In this document: positions 62,031 through 64,000 of the stretch, piece by piece | How the letters are laid out: every line of letters starts with the position of its first letter | Position numbering within the stretch: the stretch's first letter is position 1 | From: Sphingobacterium sp. GVS05A | GTDB taxonomy: Bacteria; Bacteroidota; Bacteroidia; Sphingobacteriales; Sphingobacteriaceae | Direction: 5' to 3' | Assembly: GCF_019969845.1 (NCBI RefSeq) | Contig: NZ_JAHXYR010000004.1 | Location: 62,001 to 126,000 of the forward strand | DNA length: 64,000 nt | The notes under the pieces: generated by a model | What the model was told of the DNA's origin: nothing | The model's input: the letters and a program-made list of their open reading frames with translations, nothing else | The model's database searches: none | Position numbers and translations under genes: made by a program

Positions 62031-62810
62031 ATGAAAAATATTATGCCTTGGAATCCAGATATCTATAATAAGTTTAAAGACATCCGTTTCAAACCTTTTT
62101 TTGATCTATCCGAACTAATAGCTTCGGAAACAACGATGAAAGCGGTAGATCTCGGATGTGGAACCGGAGAGCAAACCGCTATTTTAAGCGATAAATTTCC
62201 ACAGGCTACATTCCTTGGAATAGATGCATCTCCAGAAATGTTATCGATGAGCCGTAAGCTTGAACATGAACACCTAAAATTTGAAAATAGTAGTGTTGAA
62301 AAATTTCTGGAGACAGCGGGTTCCTGGGATTTGATATTCAGTAATGCGGCATTGCAATGGCTGGATGGTCACCAAACACTTTTTCCGCATCTCATTTCCA
62401 AATTGAGTAGCGGTGGGCAATTGGCCGTTCAGATGCCTTACCAACCGGAAAATGTCTTAAATAAACTGCTATCTGAGCTGGCTGATGAAGAACCTTACCG
62501 AAGCTATTTGGATGGTTGGAATAGGGCTTCATCGGTGCTAAGTATAGATGACTATGCACAGATTTTGTTTCATTCGGGCTTGGAGGAATTGGATCTCTCG
62601 CTTCGTATATACCCAATTATAGCTGCCGAAGCGGAAGTACTTTATGACTTTATTTCCGGATCGGCATTGATCCCTTATATTGAGCGACTGGACGAAGATA
62701 AACGACCTGTTTTTATTGAGGCTTTTAAGACACGTATTAAACAGCATTTTTCCAGATTCCCCGCGATATATCCGTTTAAACGTATTTTGTTGTATGGACG
62801 AAAGAGCTGA
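62031..62810 (+). CDS. Trans-aconitate 2-methyltransferase-like SAM methyltransferase
   Basis: 259 residues. The class I SAM motif 'VDLGCGTGEQT' lies near residue 39, 'LGIDASPEML' follows, and 'NAALQWLDGH' matches the Tam family. It would methylate trans-aconitate or a similar acid, but this is only family-level inference. It is 30 bp after lplA. Starts at residue 1 or 5 are both plausible. Confidence 0.8.
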   Translation: MKNIMPWNPDIYNKFKDIRFKPFFDLSELIASETTMKAVDLGCGTGEQTAILSDKFPQATFLGIDASPEMLSMSRKLEHEHLKFENSSVEKFLETAGSWDLIFSNAALQWLDGHQTLFPHLISKLSSGGQLAVQMPYQPENVLNKLLSELADEEPYRSYLDGWNRASSVLSIDDYAQILFHSGLEELDLSLRIYPIIAAEAEVLYDFISGSALIPYIERLDEDKRPVFIEAFKTRIKQHFSRFPAIYPFKRILLYGRKS

Positions 62811-62831
62811 AATCGGGCGAGGATGTTCGCG

Positions 62832-63308
62832 TTAAATACTGATCAAATCGGACCAGACCGCCTTGGTCATCGTTGCTAAATCATTGGGATTTAATATTAT
62901 TTGAAGGCCTCGTTTTCCTGCGCTCACAGAAATTTCTGTTTCCAATTGAGCTGCTTCCTCGATAAATGTTGGAAATAGTTTTTTCATGCCAATAGGTGAG
63001 CAGCCCCCACGGATATAGCCTGTTACAGCTAGGAGATCCTTCATAGGGAGCATTTCACAATTTTTATTGCCTGATGCTTTAGCGATCTTTTTTAAGTCAA
63101 GTTGGGCATTTCCGGGAATTACAGCAACAATGTAAGGGTCTATATTTCCTTTCAATACTAAAGTCTTATAAAGTGTTTCAGGTAATAGACCTAAGGACAA
63201 GGCAACATGCTCCGCGCTGACATCATGATCATCCACCTCGTATTCTCTTAATTCATAGTTTACTTTTGCCGTATCCAACAAGCGGACTGCATTGGTTTTA
63301 TGCGACAT
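62832..63308 (-). CDS. ybaK: Cys-tRNA(Pro)/Cys-tRNA(Cys) deacylase YbaK
   Basis: 158 residues. YbaK-type motifs are 'ETLYKTLVLKG', 'VIPGNAQLDLKKIAKASG' and 'GYIRGGCSPIGMKK'. It hydrolyses tRNA-Pro charged with Cys. It is 11 bp after the PolX-type gene on the minus strand and converges with the methyltransferase gene. Confidence 0.92.
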   Translation of the reverse strand: MSHKTNAVRLLDTAKVNYELREYEVDDHDVSAEHVALSLGLLPETLYKTLVLKGNIDPYIVAVIPGNAQLDLKKIAKASGNKNCEMLPMKDLLAVTGYIRGGCSPIGMKKLFPTFIEEAAQLETEISVSAGKRGLQIILNPNDLATMTKAVWSDLISI

Positions 63309-63319
63309 AATAAGCTTTT

Positions 63320-64000
63320 TTAAGATCTACGATTTGAAAAATAGTTTGTAATCTCTGTCAAGGAGTATGTATTCAGACAATTTTTTGCTTCCAGACCACC
63401 TTTCTGTGCAACAAAAATACCATATTGCATGTCCAACAGCCCTTCAGTACGATGCGCATCAGGGTTAATGGACAACAATACGCCCTTTTCTACAGCGTAG
63501 CGATGCCATCTCCAATCTAAATCTAACCTTAAAGGATTTGCATTAATTTCGATGACGACTTTATTCGCGGCGCAGGCATCAATTATTTTTTTAAAGTCAA
63601 GTGGATAGCCCGATCTACTTAATAAAAGGCGGCCTGTTGGATGTCCCAAAATTGTTGTATATGGGTTTTCAATTGCTTTAATCAATCTAGCAGTTGCTTT
63701 TTCCGCATCCATTTTTAAATTGGAGTGGACAGAGGCGACAACAAAGTCAAATTGTGCTAATATTTCATCGGGGTAGTCCAGTGATCCGTCGCTTAGGATA
63801 TCGGATTCTATTCCTTTAAAGATTTTAAAAGGGGCTAGTTTTTCATTTAAGCTGGCAATTTCCTTCCATTGCTCTTCCAATCTTTCGATGGAAAGACCAT
63901 TTGCATAAACTGCCGTTCTGGAGTGATCACATATTCCGAGATATTCGAGACCTAATGCATCTTTACAATGAAGAGCCATTTGCTCCAAGGTATGAACGCC
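63320..64000 (-). CDS. PHP-domain protein, C-terminal part of PolX-type DNA polymerase (5' end outside window)
   Basis: The frame stays open to the window edge, so the gene is truncated here. The visible part is the PHP domain: 'LGICDHSRTAVYANG', 'GIESDILSDGSLDYPDE', 'VASVHS', 'GHPTGRLL' and 'INPDAH', with metal-binding His and Asp residues. The codons before the TTG at 63988 read GVHT, continuing the family motif. PolX-type proteins combine a polymerase beta-like part with this domain for repair. The polymerase part is outside, so a stand-alone PHP protein is possible. Confidence 0.8.
   Translation of the reverse strand, partial: GVHTLEQMALHCKDALGLEYLGICDHSRTAVYANGLSIERLEEQWKEIASLNEKLAPFKIFKGIESDILSDGSLDYPDEILAQFDFVVASVHSNLKMDAEKATARLIKAIENPYTTILGHPTGRLLLSRSGYPLDFKKIIDACAANKVVIEINANPLRLDLDWRWHRYAVEKGVLLSINPDAHRTEGLLDMQYGIFVAQKGGLEAKNCLNTYSLTEITNYFSNRRS

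Overview
The window looks like a chromosomal segment of a Bacteroidota bacterium, most likely Sphingobacteriaceae and probably Sphingobacterium or a close relative. The evidence is the gene families themselves (nadK-uppS-bamA-ompH-ompH block, paired DUF3857 proteins, glycine-lipid acyltransferases), start codons with weak Shine-Dalgarno sequences, and repeated matches to the Bacteroidota promoter pattern TTG-N17-23-TAnnTTTG. No phage, IS element, CRISPR array, tRNA or rRNA gene was seen. The only classical RNA gene found is rnpB.

Layout. 1-6.4 kb (minus): outer-membrane assembly and envelope genes (two OmpH/Skp, BamA, UppS), NAD kinase and a CBS protein. 6.5-8.4 kb (plus): two acyltransferases resembling the GlsA/GlsB glycine-lipid pair. 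8.4-12.3 kb (minus): glpD-glpK-glpF glycerol operon. 12.6-19.2 kb: a thioredoxin-like protein, a SpeA-like decarboxylase (minus), argS, a Gfo/Idh oxidoreductase and a YhiN-type flavoprotein. 19.4-22.5 kb: a WYL regulator divergent from rnpB, then a response regulator with an altered sigma-54 contact loop. 22.6-27.9 kb (minus): a HAD phosphatase, two DUF3857 exported proteins, a small acidic protein and a candidate 38-residue membrane peptide. 28-41.9 kb: an OmpA lipoprotein, a Tat-exported GMC dehydrogenase pair, an ABC-F ATPase, a canonical NtrC-type regulator, YiaA, an L,D-transpeptidase, BON-domain proteins and several unknowns.

42-56.4 kb carries aromatic amino-acid metabolism. tyrS sits behind a tyrosine-rich leader peptide and a terminator, which reads as a complete transcription attenuator. 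It is followed by phenylalanine hydroxylase (phhA), and further on by fumarylacetoacetase-type hydrolase plus flavin reductase (minus), homogentisate dioxygenase, 4-hydroxyphenylpyruvate dioxygenase and a Glu/Leu-type dehydrogenase (plus). Together these give Phe -> Tyr -> homogentisate -> fumarate + acetoacetate; the final step depends on the FAH assignment, and maleylacetoacetate isomerase is not visible. Between phhA and the catabolic genes lies a five-gene polyamine-like cluster: SAM decarboxylase, DUF4178 membrane protein, DUF350 protein, membrane-anchored aminopropyltransferase and a Tat-signal FAD protein.

56.4-57.1 kb has no gene but holds three copies of a hairpin-plus-box element with changing stems and a fixed GCGGGG loop. 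57.1-60.8 kb is a three-gene cluster (N-formylglutamate amidohydrolase-like, QEGLA/HExGTH metallopeptidase-like, glutathione-synthase-like ATP-grasp) that may form or trim an unidentified amide or peptide product. The window ends with lplA, a Tam-like methyltransferase, ybaK and the truncated 3' part of a PolX-type PHP-domain gene.

The points most worth following up are the tyrS attenuator, the triple hairpin array, the polyamine-like membrane cluster and the amidohydrolase/metallopeptidase/ATP-grasp cluster.
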